A stretch of DNA of 64,000 bases. Source: Neotamlana nanhaiensis (GTDB lineage Bacteria; Bacteroidota; Bacteroidia; Flavobacteriales; Flavobacteriaceae). The position numbers and the translations under genes were made by a program. Of the stretch, positions 9,428-17,842 are shown one piece after another. The notes beneath the pieces are model-generated. The model was not told where the DNA came from. It did no database searches and was given only the letters and a program-made list of their open reading frames with translations. Positions within the stretch are counted from its first letter, which is position 1. Each line of letters begins with the position of its first letter. The stretch covers positions 91,023 through 155,022 of the forward strand of contig NZ_JTDV01000016.1 of the NCBI RefSeq assembly GCF_000943555.1, given 5' to 3'.

Positions 9428-9431
9428 CGAT

Positions 9432-11009
9432 TTAAACATAATGTTCATTCACTAATTCAATAACGCTCTCTACAGTTGGTATTTTAGCAATTCGCACATC
9501 GCTAAAGTGTTTTTTTGCGGCTTTAGCTGTGGTTTCGCCAATACAAAACGCTATAATTTCTTTGTTGTTTTTGGCAACGTAACTATCTACGGTTGAAGGA
9601 CTGTAAAACATAGCAGCTTCAACAGAATCGTCTACTTTTTCGCCATCAAATTTGGTTTGATATGCTTCAACTTCAGTAACGTTTATGTTGTTTTCTTTAA
9701 GGATGTTTGGTAACGCATCCAATCGAATATCACTGCAAAAATAGGTAACGTTTGTGCCTTCAATATATTCAACTAAATAGTTAGCCAAAGCTTCAGCATT
9801 TTTTTCGATGTGCTTAACAGGACCTATTTTTTTCTCAATCAGTCGTTTTGTACGTCGGCCTACACAGTAAATATTTTTAAACTGAAGTTCGGTAGCCGAA
9901 TAGTTGGTTACTAACGACTCAACAGCATTTTTACTGGTAATAACAACGTTTTCTATTTCGTTTTTTAAAAATCGAGGATGAATTCTGTTTAAGCTGATTT
10001 TTACAAAATCGGTGCTTTTTACCGAAACATTATCGCTTAAAAGTAAACGCTGGTCTTCGGTTAACGACTTTGTAGAAAATACGTTTGTGGCTTTAGTAGA
10101 ATTTTTAAGGGTATCCATGAGGCGTTTACCACCGCGCTCGATAATATAATTGGCAGCCCATTCTGCTAAATGGTTGTGTTTGCCTAGTTTTTCAACACGA
10201 GTAACTTCAATTTTTTTAGAACCATCGTAGCTTAAAAGCACACCTTTAAAGTGAATTTCTTCATTTTTTATAGTCGCCAAAGCGCCAATTGGAGCGGTAC
10301 AACCACCTTCTAGTTTATTTAAGAAGGTACGTTCTATGGTCGTGCAAATTTCGGTTTCTGGGTGATTTAATTCCGCGCAAGCGTTTTTTACAAACTCATC
10401 TTCAGCTAAAGCGGTAATCATAATAGCACCTTGTGCTGGTGCAGGAATCATCCAATCTAAATTGACCGCATTTTCTGGTCGAATACCAATTCTGCCAATA
10501 CCTGCAGCGGCAAAAATAGCAGCATTCCAATGTTCGTTATCTTTTAATTTTTGAAGACGTGAGTTCACATTACCTCGTAAATCTTCAATGCTGTGTGTTG
10601 GGTATTTATTTAGCCATTGCGCACGTCGTCTTAAACTTCCTGTGGCAATTACGGCATTTTTTGCGCCTAAAAACTCTTCATTATCTTTAAAAACCAAGGT
10701 GTCGTTTACATTACCACGTTTTAAAACAGCAGCTTGCACAATACCTTTTGGTAAAACAGTGGGTACATCTTTTAGCGAATGTACGGCAATGTCAATTTCG
10801 TTGTTTAACATGGCGATATCGAGCGTACGTGTAAACACACCGGTAATACCAAGTTCGTAAAGTGGTTTGTCTAGCACTAAATCGCCTGTAGATTTTACAG
10901 GAACAAGTTCGGTTTTATAACCTAAATGTTCGAGTTGTTCTTTAACAACATGGGCTTGCCATAGCGCTAATTCGCTATCGCGTGTGCCTATTTTTATGGT
11001 TTTAAGCAT
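9432..11009 (-). CDS. hemC: Fused hydroxymethylbilane synthase / uroporphyrinogen-III synthase
   Basis: 525 residues holding two enzymes. Residues 1 to about 305 are HemC, which links four porphobilinogens into hydroxymethylbilane. D81 in AVHSLKDVPT is catalytic, the Arg cluster SLRRRAQW lies at 125-132, and C237 in LEGGCTAPIGA holds the dipyrromethane cofactor. Residues from about 310 to 525 have the uroporphyrinogen-III synthase (HemD) pattern: VVITSKNAVESL, IYCVGRRTKRLIEKK, TYFCSD, AAMFYSPSTVDSY and AFCIGETTAKAA. The linker is short. The start overlaps the 3' end of hemA by 8 bp, implying translational coupling. The fusion recurs in Flavobacteriia; HemD is a poorly conserved family, so that half rests on pattern. 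Confidence 0.93.
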   Translation of the reverse strand: MLKTIKIGTRDSELALWQAHVVKEQLEHLGYKTELVPVKSTGDLVLDKPLYELGITGVFTRTLDIAMLNNEIDIAVHSLKDVPTVLPKGIVQAAVLKRGNVNDTLVFKDNEEFLGAKNAVIATGSLRRRAQWLNKYPTHSIEDLRGNVNSRLQKLKDNEHWNAAIFAAAGIGRIGIRPENAVNLDWMIPAPAQGAIMITALAEDEFVKNACAELNHPETEICTTIERTFLNKLEGGCTAPIGALATIKNEEIHFKGVLLSYDGSKKIEVTRVEKLGKHNHLAEWAANYIIERGGKRLMDTLKNSTKATNVFSTKSLTEDQRLLLSDNVSVKSTDFVKISLNRIHPRFLKNEIENVVITSKNAVESLVTNYSATELQFKNIYCVGRRTKRLIEKKIGPVKHIEKNAEALANYLVEYIEGTNVTYFCSDIRLDALPNILKENNINVTEVEAYQTKFDGEKVDDSVEAAMFYSPSTVDSYVAKNNKEIIAFCIGETTAKAAKKHFSDVRIAKIPTVESVIELVNEHYV

Positions 11010-12264
11010 TTTTTGGTGAAGGGTCTAGCTGGAATACTTTTTTAATAAGTTCAAGACTTTCGTCGGTTGAAATAGTATCATCCTTTAAATGATGCGCAAA
11101 GTGATTGGTTATTTTCTGAATAATTTTATTGCTAATTAATTCGGCTTGCGCTTCGTTAAAGTCCGATATTTTTTTGCGTTGTACATCAAGTTCTGCAGAA
11201 GCAAATCCGTTAAGCTTGTGTTTTAAAGCTTTAATGGTTGGTGCAAATTTGCGTGTTTCTAGCCACGTGTTAAATTCGGCTTTTACCTCTTCAATGATCG
11301 CTTCGGCAAACGGAATGTGTTGTTTTCTTGCTTCTAAAGTTCTGTCGGTAATTTTCGACAAATGATCGAGATGAACAAGCGAAACGTTTGGTAAATCGTT
11401 AACGTTTTCATCGACGTTTTTAGGAATCGATAAATCTAAAATTAGCAACGGTTTTTTAGATTGAATAAGGTATTTATCTACCGTTGGACGTTGTGCGCCA
11501 GTGGCAACAATCAAAATATCAGAAGTACTTATTTCTTCTTGTAAATTCGCATAATCTTTAACCACCAAATTAAACTTTCCAGCAATTTGTTCAGCTTTTG
11601 TTTTGGTGCGATTAATAAGCGTTATGTGTTCGTTTTTGGTGTGTTTTACCAGGTTTTCGCAGGTGTTTCTACCAATTTTACCAGTACCAAAAAGTAATAT
11701 GTTTTTGTTAGAAATGTCTTCAACAGTATCAAAAATATATTGCACAGATGCAAAAGATACCGATGTAGCGCCAGACGAAATTCCAGTTTCATTTTTAATA
11801 CGTTTGCTCGACTGGATAACCGCATTAACTAATCGCTCTGAAAACGGATTTAGTAAATTATGCTTTTTAGATAAGCGTGCAGAAACGCGTAACTGACTTA
11901 TAATTTCGAAATCGCCTAAAATTTGACTGTCTAAACCAGAACCAACGCGAAACATATGCGCAATGGCTTCTTGGTTTTTGTATATGTACGCGACTTCTCT
12001 AAATTCTTCAACAGTACCACGAGTATTGTCGCAAAGTAATTGAATAAGTTGGTAAGGGTGTTGTGCAAAACCGTAAATTTCGGTGCGGTTGCAAGTAGAA
12101 ATTACCAATAAACTTTCGATGTTATTTTCCTTGGCTTGCACTAATAAATTCAGTTTAGACTCGTCATCTAAACTAAAATGTCCTCTTATGTCTGCATCGG
12201 CTTTTTTGTAACTTAAGCCAATGGCATAAAAGGAGCTACTTTTTGAAATGTTGTAGTTCTGCAT
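11002..12264 (-). CDS. hemA: Glutamyl-tRNA reductase
   Basis: 420 residues. It is the first committed step of the C5 pathway, reducing glutamyl-tRNA(Glu) to glutamate-1-semialdehyde. The catalytic cysteine is C58 in LVISTCNRTEIYGF. VGSGLDSQILGDFEI lies near 110-125, and a GTGKIGRNTCENL Rossmann motif (NADPH) lies near 193-205. A C-terminal helical dimerisation region follows. It is the promoter-proximal gene of the minus-strand haem arm and diverges from an AraC regulator across 189 bp. The partner enzyme GSA aminomutase (hemL) is not in the window. Confidence 0.97.
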   Translation of the reverse strand: MQNYNISKSSSFYAIGLSYKKADADIRGHFSLDDESKLNLLVQAKENNIESLLVISTCNRTEIYGFAQHPYQLIQLLCDNTRGTVEEFREVAYIYKNQEAIAHMFRVGSGLDSQILGDFEIISQLRVSARLSKKHNLLNPFSERLVNAVIQSSKRIKNETGISSGATSVSFASVQYIFDTVEDISNKNILLFGTGKIGRNTCENLVKHTKNEHITLINRTKTKAEQIAGKFNLVVKDYANLQEEISTSDILIVATGAQRPTVDKYLIQSKKPLLILDLSIPKNVDENVNDLPNVSLVHLDHLSKITDRTLEARKQHIPFAEAIIEEVKAEFNTWLETRKFAPTIKALKHKLNGFASAELDVQRKKISDFNEAQAELISNKIIQKITNHFAHHLKDDTISTDESLELIKKVFQLDPSPKNA

Positions 12265-12286
12265 GCTATACCTGAAAAATGTGAAG

Positions 12287-12294
12287 CAAAAATA
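12287..12294 (-). promoter_or_regulatory. Putative -7 box for hemA
   Basis: The complement of 12287-12294 reads TATTTTTG, matching TAnnTTTG, 22 nt upstream of the hemA start. No TTG box stands at the usual 17-23 bp upstream spacing, so this is a half-match only. Confidence 0.35.
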
Positions 12295-12374
12295 TAGGTA
12301 TGGCTCAAAAAAAAATAACGCTAAACGAACTTTTAATAACGCTATGCGTTTTTTGGTGTAATTTTAGGAAAAAG

Positions 12375-12396
12375 TATGATAAATATCATATTTTTG
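12375..12396. promoter_or_regulatory. FNR/CRP-like palindrome with overlapping -7 box in the hemA/araC divergent region
   Basis: TATGATAAATATCATA (12375-12390) is an inverted repeat with 7-bp arms around AA. Its inner part ATGAT-N4-ATCAT has the geometry of the FNR-family site TTGAT-N4-ATCAA with one mismatch per arm. TATTTTTG (12389-12396), a match to the plus-strand -7 box before the AraC gene, overlaps its right edge. A protein bound here could repress that promoter and affect hemA. The regulator is not known. Confidence 0.4.
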
Positions 12397-12453
12397 TAGT
12401 AAAATCAATAGTTTTGATAAATTCTATTTAGAACTATTCTAAATAAAAACAAA

Positions 12454-13353
12454 ATGGATAACGCTCAAAGTGCTCAAAAAAATGTCGCTGTAAGTTCATT
12501 TGAAGAAACAAAAGTAGACGATGGTTTTTCAATTTTAACCTACAAAAACGACACTAGTGAAACGCAAAGTATTGTTAAAGATATAAATAGCGACTTTATT
12601 CAGTTTCACTTTTGTTTAAAAGGCTGTTGTAAATTTATTTTCAACGAAGGCCGTTATGCTTTAAATATTGTTGAAGAGAATGCGTTGTTGCTTTACAACC
12701 CGCAACGTGACTTACCTATAAACTTAGAAATAGACCCTAATTCTTGGATTGTTTCCATATTAATTTCAATTAAAAAATTTCATAGTTTGTTTTCCCAAGA
12801 AGCGGGATACATTACCTTTTTAAGCGACGAGAATAAGGATAAAAAATATTACAAAGATGGGGTTATATCGCCGTCTATGGCAATAGTTCTCAATCAGTTA
12901 ATAAACTATAATCTTAACCAAAGCATAAAACACATTTATTATAAAGGAAAAGCTTACGAGCTTTTAAGTCTGTATTTTAACCGCAGCGAAGATGCCGATG
13001 TAGAGCAATGTCCGTTTTTAGTTGATGAAACCAATGTGATAAAAATACGCAAGGCTAAAGACATTATTATCGCAAGAATGGCAGAGCCACCAAGTTTACA
13101 AGAGCTTGCCGACGAAATTGCGCTACCGCTTAAAAAACTTAAAGAAGGCTTTAAGCAAATTTATGGCGATTCGGTGTTTAGCTTTTTGTTTGATTATAAA
13201 ATGGAAGTGGCGCGTAAACTACTAGAAGCCGGTAACGACAATGTAAACGAAGTTGGCTTAAAAGTGGGCTACAGTACCGCAAGTCATTTTATCGCAGCTT
13301 TTAAAAAGAAGTATGGCACAACGCCAAAAAAATATGTAACCTCTTTAAATTAA
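12454..13353 (+). CDS. AraC-family transcriptional regulator
   Basis: 299 residues. The C-terminal region (about 200-299) carries the two helix-turn-helix motifs of AraC proteins: SLQELADEIALPLKKLKEGFKQIYG, then VNEVGLKVGYSTASHFIAAFKKKYGTTPKKY. The N-terminal region (about 30-110) looks like a cupin-type sensing domain (IQFHFCLKGCCKFIFNEGRYAL). The architecture recalls PchR-like regulators of iron acquisition. It diverges from hemA and precedes the 53-residue ORF and thuA on the same strand, so control of one or both haem arms is an attractive inference. The effector is unknown. Confidence 0.9.
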   Translation: MDNAQSAQKNVAVSSFEETKVDDGFSILTYKNDTSETQSIVKDINSDFIQFHFCLKGCCKFIFNEGRYALNIVEENALLLYNPQRDLPINLEIDPNSWIVSILISIKKFHSLFSQEAGYITFLSDENKDKKYYKDGVISPSMAIVLNQLINYNLNQSIKHIYYKGKAYELLSLYFNRSEDADVEQCPFLVDETNVIKIRKAKDIIIARMAEPPSLQELADEIALPLKKLKEGFKQIYGDSVFSFLFDYKMEVARKLLEAGNDNVNEVGLKVGYSTASHFIAAFKKKYGTTPKKYVTSLN

Positions 13354-13359
13354 TTTGTT

Positions 13360-13521
13360 ATGAAATTTTTAACCCCAGAAATTGAAGCATTAGCAAAAGA
13401 AGACAGTAAAAAATCGTTGGTAAAACCAGGCGTGTCTTGTGGTATTTTTCAAGATACCGAAAATAAAAACGGGCGCCAAAAGTATTATTACGAGGAAAAA
13501 ATTGAGAAAGGTTTAAAATAA
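13360..13521 (+). CDS. Small unknown protein, 53 residues
   Basis: An ATG follows the AraC stop by only 6 bp and the frame is open for 53 residues. It ends one base before the ThuA start. The sequence is hydrophilic and lysine-rich (MKFLTPEIEALAKEDSKKSL, then VKPGVSCGIFQDTENKNGRQ, KYYYEEKIEKGLK), with one cysteine and no membrane segment. The tight packing on both sides argues that it is a real gene of the araC-thuA transcript. I do not recognise a family. Confidence 0.65.
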   Translation: MKFLTPEIEALAKEDSKKSLVKPGVSCGIFQDTENKNGRQKYYYEEKIEKGLK

Positions 13522-13522
13522 A

Positions 13523-14227
13523 ATGAAACAGTTACTACTAATTGTTGTTACGTTGTTTTCAGGTGTTTTTTGCGCTCAAGAAAAAGTTTTGGTTTTTAGT
13601 AAAACGGATGGATTTAGGCATAAATCGATAGAAATTGGTGTAAAAACCATTGAAAATTTAGGGAAAAGCAACCATTTTGAAGTACATCACACCGAAGATG
13701 CAACTTTGTTTAATACCAAAAATTTAACGCAGTATCAATTAGTTGTATTTTTAAACACTACCAAAAATGTATTTAACGAAAATGAACAAACAGCCTTTAA
13801 AACTTACATAAACAACGGTGGTAGCTTTTTAGGAGTTCATGCCGCAACCGATACCGAGTTCGATTGGCCATGGTACAACCAATTGGTTGGTGCTTATTTT
13901 TTAGATCACCCCGAAAAATGCAACGCAACCATTAATGTGGTAAATACAACGCATCCTTCAACAAAACATTTAAAATCAACGTGGTCGGTTTACGACGAAT
14001 GGTACAATTTTAAAAATATAAGCGATGCCATTACAGTGGTTTTAACGCTCGACGAGTCGAGTTATAAAGGTGGAAAAAATGGTGGGTTTCATCCAATAGC
14101 ATGGTATCAAGAATTTGATGGTGGACGCATGTTTTACACAGGTTTAGGGCACACGAGTGAAATGTATGGTAATGCCGATTTTCAGCAGCATTTGTTAGGC
14201 GGAATTTTTTATTGTTTAAACCGATAG
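13523..14227 (+). CDS. Secreted ThuA-like protein
   Basis: 234 residues with a signal peptide ending FCAQ. The body matches the ThuA (trehalose-utilisation-like) glutamine-amidotransferase fold. It begins KVLVFSKTDGFRHKSIEIG, has an AATDTEFDWPWYNQLVGAYFL segment near residues 113-133, then WYNF and HPIAWYQEFDGGRMFYTGLGHT near the end. Bacteroidota ThuA domains are often associated with glycoside metabolism and lack a proven activity. Here the gene is a single-domain exported form lying between an AraC regulator and hemH. No sugar-utilisation gene is adjacent, so the function in this setting is open. Confidence 0.85.
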   Translation: MKQLLLIVVTLFSGVFCAQEKVLVFSKTDGFRHKSIEIGVKTIENLGKSNHFEVHHTEDATLFNTKNLTQYQLVVFLNTTKNVFNENEQTAFKTYINNGGSFLGVHAATDTEFDWPWYNQLVGAYFLDHPEKCNATINVVNTTHPSTKHLKSTWSVYDEWYNFKNISDAITVVLTLDESSYKGGKNGGFHPIAWYQEFDGGRMFYTGLGHTSEMYGNADFQQHLLGGIFYCLNR

Positions 14228-14230
14228 CAA

Positions 14231-14752
14231 TTGAAAGTTACCAAGCATTTTTTTACCGTGAAGTGGTTGGTGTATCTCATTTTTGTGTTGGTTTCAGTTG
14301 AAATTATGGCGCAAGAGGTTCATGTTTTCGCTTACGCGGAAGAACATAATGCGGTGTTTGAAACTGATGCTTTTGATGTTTATTCACAGAAGCTTCAGAA
14401 TCAAAAAGAAACTATAAACAACCAACTTGAAAAAGCGGATACCAAAGCAAAATATAAAGCACACACAGGATTTAGCCAAAGTTTTTTCAACTTGGTAAAA
14501 TCAGAAAAAAAGGAAAATATTTTTAAAGCTGAAAAAGAAATACATTTTAGCTTAGATTATATTTTAAATGAAAAAGGCAAGGTGCTCGCATGTGCCATAT
14601 TTATGCCCAAAGAACAAGTGTTTTTAAGCGCATCTGAAATTCAGGCGTTGTTAGAAGAAGCAATGACCCATAAATTTGATTATATAAACAAACCAAAAAG
14701 TATAAGTAATTTTTATTTTAAAGTTACATTTTCGTATAACAATATGTTTTAA
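14231..14752 (+). CDS. Exported protein of unknown function
   Basis: 173 residues from a TTG start 3 bp after the thuA stop. The next in-frame ATG lies inside the signal peptide (LVSVEIMAQ), so TTG is needed to give a complete signal sequence of about 28 residues. The mature part is charged and possibly partly coiled-coil (SQKLQNQKETINNQLEKADTK). It ends in a small domain with alternating strands (EIHFSLDYILNEKGKVLACAIF). No family is recognised. Spacing suggests one transcript with thuA and perhaps hemH (38 bp further). Confidence 0.7.
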   Translation: MKVTKHFFTVKWLVYLIFVLVSVEIMAQEVHVFAYAEEHNAVFETDAFDVYSQKLQNQKETINNQLEKADTKAKYKAHTGFSQSFFNLVKSEKKENIFKAEKEIHFSLDYILNEKGKVLACAIFMPKEQVFLSASEIQALLEEAMTHKFDYINKPKSISNFYFKVTFSYNNMF

Positions 14753-14790
14753 AATTTGCTAAAACGGCAGATATTTGAAAAAAATTATAA

Positions 14791-15810
14791 ATGAAAAAAG
14801 GAGTTTTACTTGTTAATTTAGGCTCTCCAGACAGCCCAACGCCAAAAGACGTTAAAAAGTATTTAGGTGAATTTTTAATGGACGAGCGGGTTATTGATAT
14901 TCCAACCATTGCGCGTGCGGCTTTAGTAAAAGGTATTATTTTAAAAACGCGCCCAAAGCAATCTGCAGCAGCATACCAAAAAATTTGGTGGGACGAAGGT
15001 TCGCCGCTTATCGTTATTTCCGAAAGACTTCAAGCCAAAGTGCAAGAACAACTCGATATGCCTGTTGGTTTAGCCATGCGTTATGGAAGTATGACGATTA
15101 AAAAAGGCTTGCAAGCTTTAGTAGATCAAGGTGTGGAGGAAGTGTTGTTATTTCCGTTGTATCCGCAATTTGCCATGGCAACTACCGAGACTATTACGGT
15201 TTTAGCCGAAGAATTACGAGAAGCTCATTTTCCGAATTTAAAAATAGAATCGTTTCCAGCGTTTTATAACAAACCAGAATATATTTCGGTGCTTTCAAAT
15301 TCAATCAAAGCTTATTTACAAGACAAAAATTACGATTACGTGTTGTTTTCTTATCACGGTGTTCCAGAACGCCACATTCGCAAAAGCGACATTACAAAAT
15401 CGCATTGTAAAATAGACGGTAGTTGTTGTGCTACACCAAGTAAAGCGCACGAGTTTTGTTACAGGCATCAGTGTTTGGAGGTTACCCGTTTGGTGGCCGA
15501 AAAATTAGGTCTGGAAGCAGGAACGTTCTCAACGTCGTTTCAATCGCGATTAGGTTTCGATCCGTGGTTGCAACCTTACACCGATAGAACTATTGAGCGT
15601 TTAGGAAAACAAGGTGTAAAAAACATGGCTATTGTAACGCCAGCGTTTGTGAGCGATTGTTTAGAAACTTTAGAGGAAATAGCCATGGAAGGACAGGAGC
15701 TTTTTCATGAAGTAGGAGGTAACGATTTTACAACCGTACCTTGTTTAAACGATGACCAAGAATGGGCAAGTTTACTCGCAACATGGGTTGAAAATTGGGC
15801 GAAGGCATAA
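14791..15810 (+). CDS. hemH: Ferrochelatase with internal cysteine cluster
   Basis: 339 residues. It inserts Fe2+ into protoporphyrin IX, the last step of haem synthesis. Signatures are LVNLGSPDSPTPKDVKKYL at the N-terminus, the catalytic H189 in FSYHGVPERH, and TSFQSRLGFDPWLQPYTD and FVSDCLETLEEI near the C-terminus. Five cysteines (C206, C212, C213, C223, C228) fall within 23 residues after the catalytic loop. This resembles the ferrochelatase class, first described in Myxococcus xanthus, that ligates a [2Fe-2S] cluster with four internal cysteines rather than C-terminal ones. It is followed by a MATE gene and hemJ. Confidence 0.97.
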   Translation: MKKGVLLVNLGSPDSPTPKDVKKYLGEFLMDERVIDIPTIARAALVKGIILKTRPKQSAAAYQKIWWDEGSPLIVISERLQAKVQEQLDMPVGLAMRYGSMTIKKGLQALVDQGVEEVLLFPLYPQFAMATTETITVLAEELREAHFPNLKIESFPAFYNKPEYISVLSNSIKAYLQDKNYDYVLFSYHGVPERHIRKSDITKSHCKIDGSCCATPSKAHEFCYRHQCLEVTRLVAEKLGLEAGTFSTSFQSRLGFDPWLQPYTDRTIERLGKQGVKNMAIVTPAFVSDCLETLEEIAMEGQELFHEVGGNDFTTVPCLNDDQEWASLLATWVENWAKA

Positions 15811-15829
15811 GGCTCAAGACAAAAAATAG

Positions 15830-17182
15830 ATGGCAAAAATAAAATCTGAAGATTTAGGAACGCAATCCATTAGCAAACTATTAGTTAGGCAAGCTGTACC
15901 AGCATCTATTGGTATTTTGGTAATGTCGCTTAACATTTTAGTCGATACCATTTTTGTTGGGCATTGGATAGGTTCTATTGCTATTGCTGCCATAAATGTG
16001 GTGTTGCCAGTGTCGTTTTTTATTGCAGCGTTGGGTATGAGTATTGGTATTGGCGGATCGTCTATTATTTCGAGAGCGCTTGGTGCTAATAATAAAGATA
16101 AGGCGTTATCAACTTTTGGTAATCAAATCACGCTTACTTTGCTTTTAACCATTACTTTGGTGGTTTTTGGCTTAGTTTTTATAAATGATATTATTCCTGC
16201 TTTTGGTGGTAAAGGCGCCATTTTTGAACCTGCAAAAATTTATTACCGTATTGTGCTATATGGTGTTCCTATTTTGGCACTAAGTATGATGGGAAATACA
16301 GTAATTCGCGCCGAAGGTAAGCCTAAATTTGCTATGTACGCGATGATGCTTCCATCGGTTAGTAATCTTATTTTAGATTATTTGTTTATCAACCTATTTG
16401 GTTGGGGAATGGAAGGCGCTGCCTGGGCAACTACTATTTCGTATGTGGTGTGTTTTCTATTTATTGTGTGGTTTTTTATCTCTAAACATTCCGAGTTAAA
16501 ATTGAGTTTTCCACACTTTACACTTCAATTTAATATTGTAAAAGAAATTGCTTCACTTGGTTTTGTAACGCTTTCAAGGCAAGCTGTGGTAAGTATCACT
16601 TATTTGTTAATGAATAATATTTTATTCAATCTCGGTGGCGCTACATCGGTAACGGCTTATGCTATTGTTGGGCGTATGCTTATGTTTGCTATGTTTCCTG
16701 TGTTGGGTGTAACGCAAGGGTTTTTGCCCATTGCAGGCTTTAATTATGGAGCTCAGCATTTTTCCCGCGTACGCGAAAGCATCAATACAGCCATAAAATA
16801 TGCGTCTATTTTAGCAACCATTGTTTTTGTGCTGCTTATGGCTTTTCCGGTTTTAATCACTAAGATGTTTACTACCGATGTTGAGGTTATAAAGCAAACA
16901 CCAAGTGCTATGCGATGGGTGTTTGCAGCAACGCCAATTATTGCCATTCAGTTAATAGGTGCTGCATATTTTCAAGCCATTGGTAAAGCAAAACCAGCGT
17001 TGTTATTAACATTAAGTCGACAAGGCTTTTTCTTTATTCCGCTAATTTTTATACTCCCAAAATTGTATGGTGAATTTGGTGTTTGGGTATCGTTTCCTAT
17101 TGCCGATACGCTTGCAACCATTGTGACAGCTTATTTTTTAAATCGAGAAATTCGTAAAAACTTAATTACAAAAATTGAATAA
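15830..17182 (+). CDS. MATE-family efflux transporter
   Basis: 450 residues with about 12 membrane segments in two MatE halves. The first starts ISKLLVRQAVPASIGILVMSLNILVDTIFVGHWIG. The second starts IVKEIASLGFVTLSRQAVVSITYLLMNNIL. The SIGIGGSSIISRALGANNKDKA loop is typical. MATE proteins export cationic compounds using Na+ or H+ gradients; the substrate is not predictable. It lies between hemH (19 bp) and hemJ (2 bp), so it is co-transcribed with haem genes. A role in porphyrin or haem export is possible but unsupported by sequence alone. Confidence 0.93.
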   Translation: MAKIKSEDLGTQSISKLLVRQAVPASIGILVMSLNILVDTIFVGHWIGSIAIAAINVVLPVSFFIAALGMSIGIGGSSIISRALGANNKDKALSTFGNQITLTLLLTITLVVFGLVFINDIIPAFGGKGAIFEPAKIYYRIVLYGVPILALSMMGNTVIRAEGKPKFAMYAMMLPSVSNLILDYLFINLFGWGMEGAAWATTISYVVCFLFIVWFFISKHSELKLSFPHFTLQFNIVKEIASLGFVTLSRQAVVSITYLLMNNILFNLGGATSVTAYAIVGRMLMFAMFPVLGVTQGFLPIAGFNYGAQHFSRVRESINTAIKYASILATIVFVLLMAFPVLITKMFTTDVEVIKQTPSAMRWVFAATPIIAIQLIGAAYFQAIGKAKPALLLTLSRQGFFFIPLIFILPKLYGEFGVWVSFPIADTLATIVTAYFLNREIRKNLITKIE

Positions 17183-17184
17183 TT

Positions 17185-17733
17185 ATGGACTATTACAACT
17201 ATATAAAATCGTTTCATCTCATTTTTGTAATTACTTGGTTTGCGGGTTTGTTTTATATTCCGCGTTTGTTTGTATATCAAATTGAAGCTAACGAAAAACC
17301 ATCACCAGAAAAAGAAATTTTAAGCAAACAGCTTAAACTCATGGCAAAGCGTTTGTGGTTTATTATTACATGGCCGTCTGCTATTTTGGCGACTATTTTT
17401 GCAATTTGGTTGCTTATTATTAATCCGTTTTGGTTGCACCAAGCTTGGATGCATGTAAAACTTGCCTTCGTATTTTTACTGTTTATTTATCATTATAAAA
17501 CGCACATTTTTTACAAACAATTGCAAAACGATAGCTGTAAAAAAACATCGAGTTTTATGCGTATTTGGAACGAAGGTGCGACGTTTATTCTGTTTGCGGT
17601 AGTGTTTTTAGTCATTTTAAAAAGCGCGATAAATTGGGTTTGGGGAGTTGTTGGCATTTTAGTGTTAGGTGTGCTTCTTATGCTTGGTTTTAAGCTATAT
17701 AAACGTATTCGTGAGAAGAACCCTGAGGCGTAA
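17185..17733 (+). CDS. hemJ: Protoporphyrinogen IX oxidase, HemJ type
   Basis: 182 residues with four or five membrane helices. The conserved HemJ features are visible: H11 and the following helix in SFHLIFVITWFAGLFYIPRLFVY, KRLWFIITWPSAILATIFAIWLL, and H90-V-K92 in AWMHVKLAFVFLLF. HemJ oxidises protoporphyrinogen IX to protoporphyrin IX in the inner membrane, directly before ferrochelatase. A C-terminal hydrophobic helix (about 150-172) is longer than the minimal form. Databases often call such proteins CopD family; the haem context strongly favours HemJ. It starts 2 bp after the MATE stop. Confidence 0.9.
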   Translation: MDYYNYIKSFHLIFVITWFAGLFYIPRLFVYQIEANEKPSPEKEILSKQLKLMAKRLWFIITWPSAILATIFAIWLLIINPFWLHQAWMHVKLAFVFLLFIYHYKTHIFYKQLQNDSCKKTSSFMRIWNEGATFILFAVVFLVILKSAINWVWGVVGILVLGVLLMLGFKLYKRIREKNPEA

Positions 17734-17842
17734 TCGGATATTTTAGTTGTAAATAAATCTTCAGTTCAAAAAGCTTCATTTTACATAGACTAACAAATTT
17801 TGGTGTAATTATTGCTATATTTAAATCCAATATAATTTTCGC

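Noticed and set aside
12331..12352. AACGC-TAT-GCGTT hairpin with T-run in the hemA/araC gap
   Set aside because: The stem is only 5 bp, and a terminator is not expected between divergent genes.
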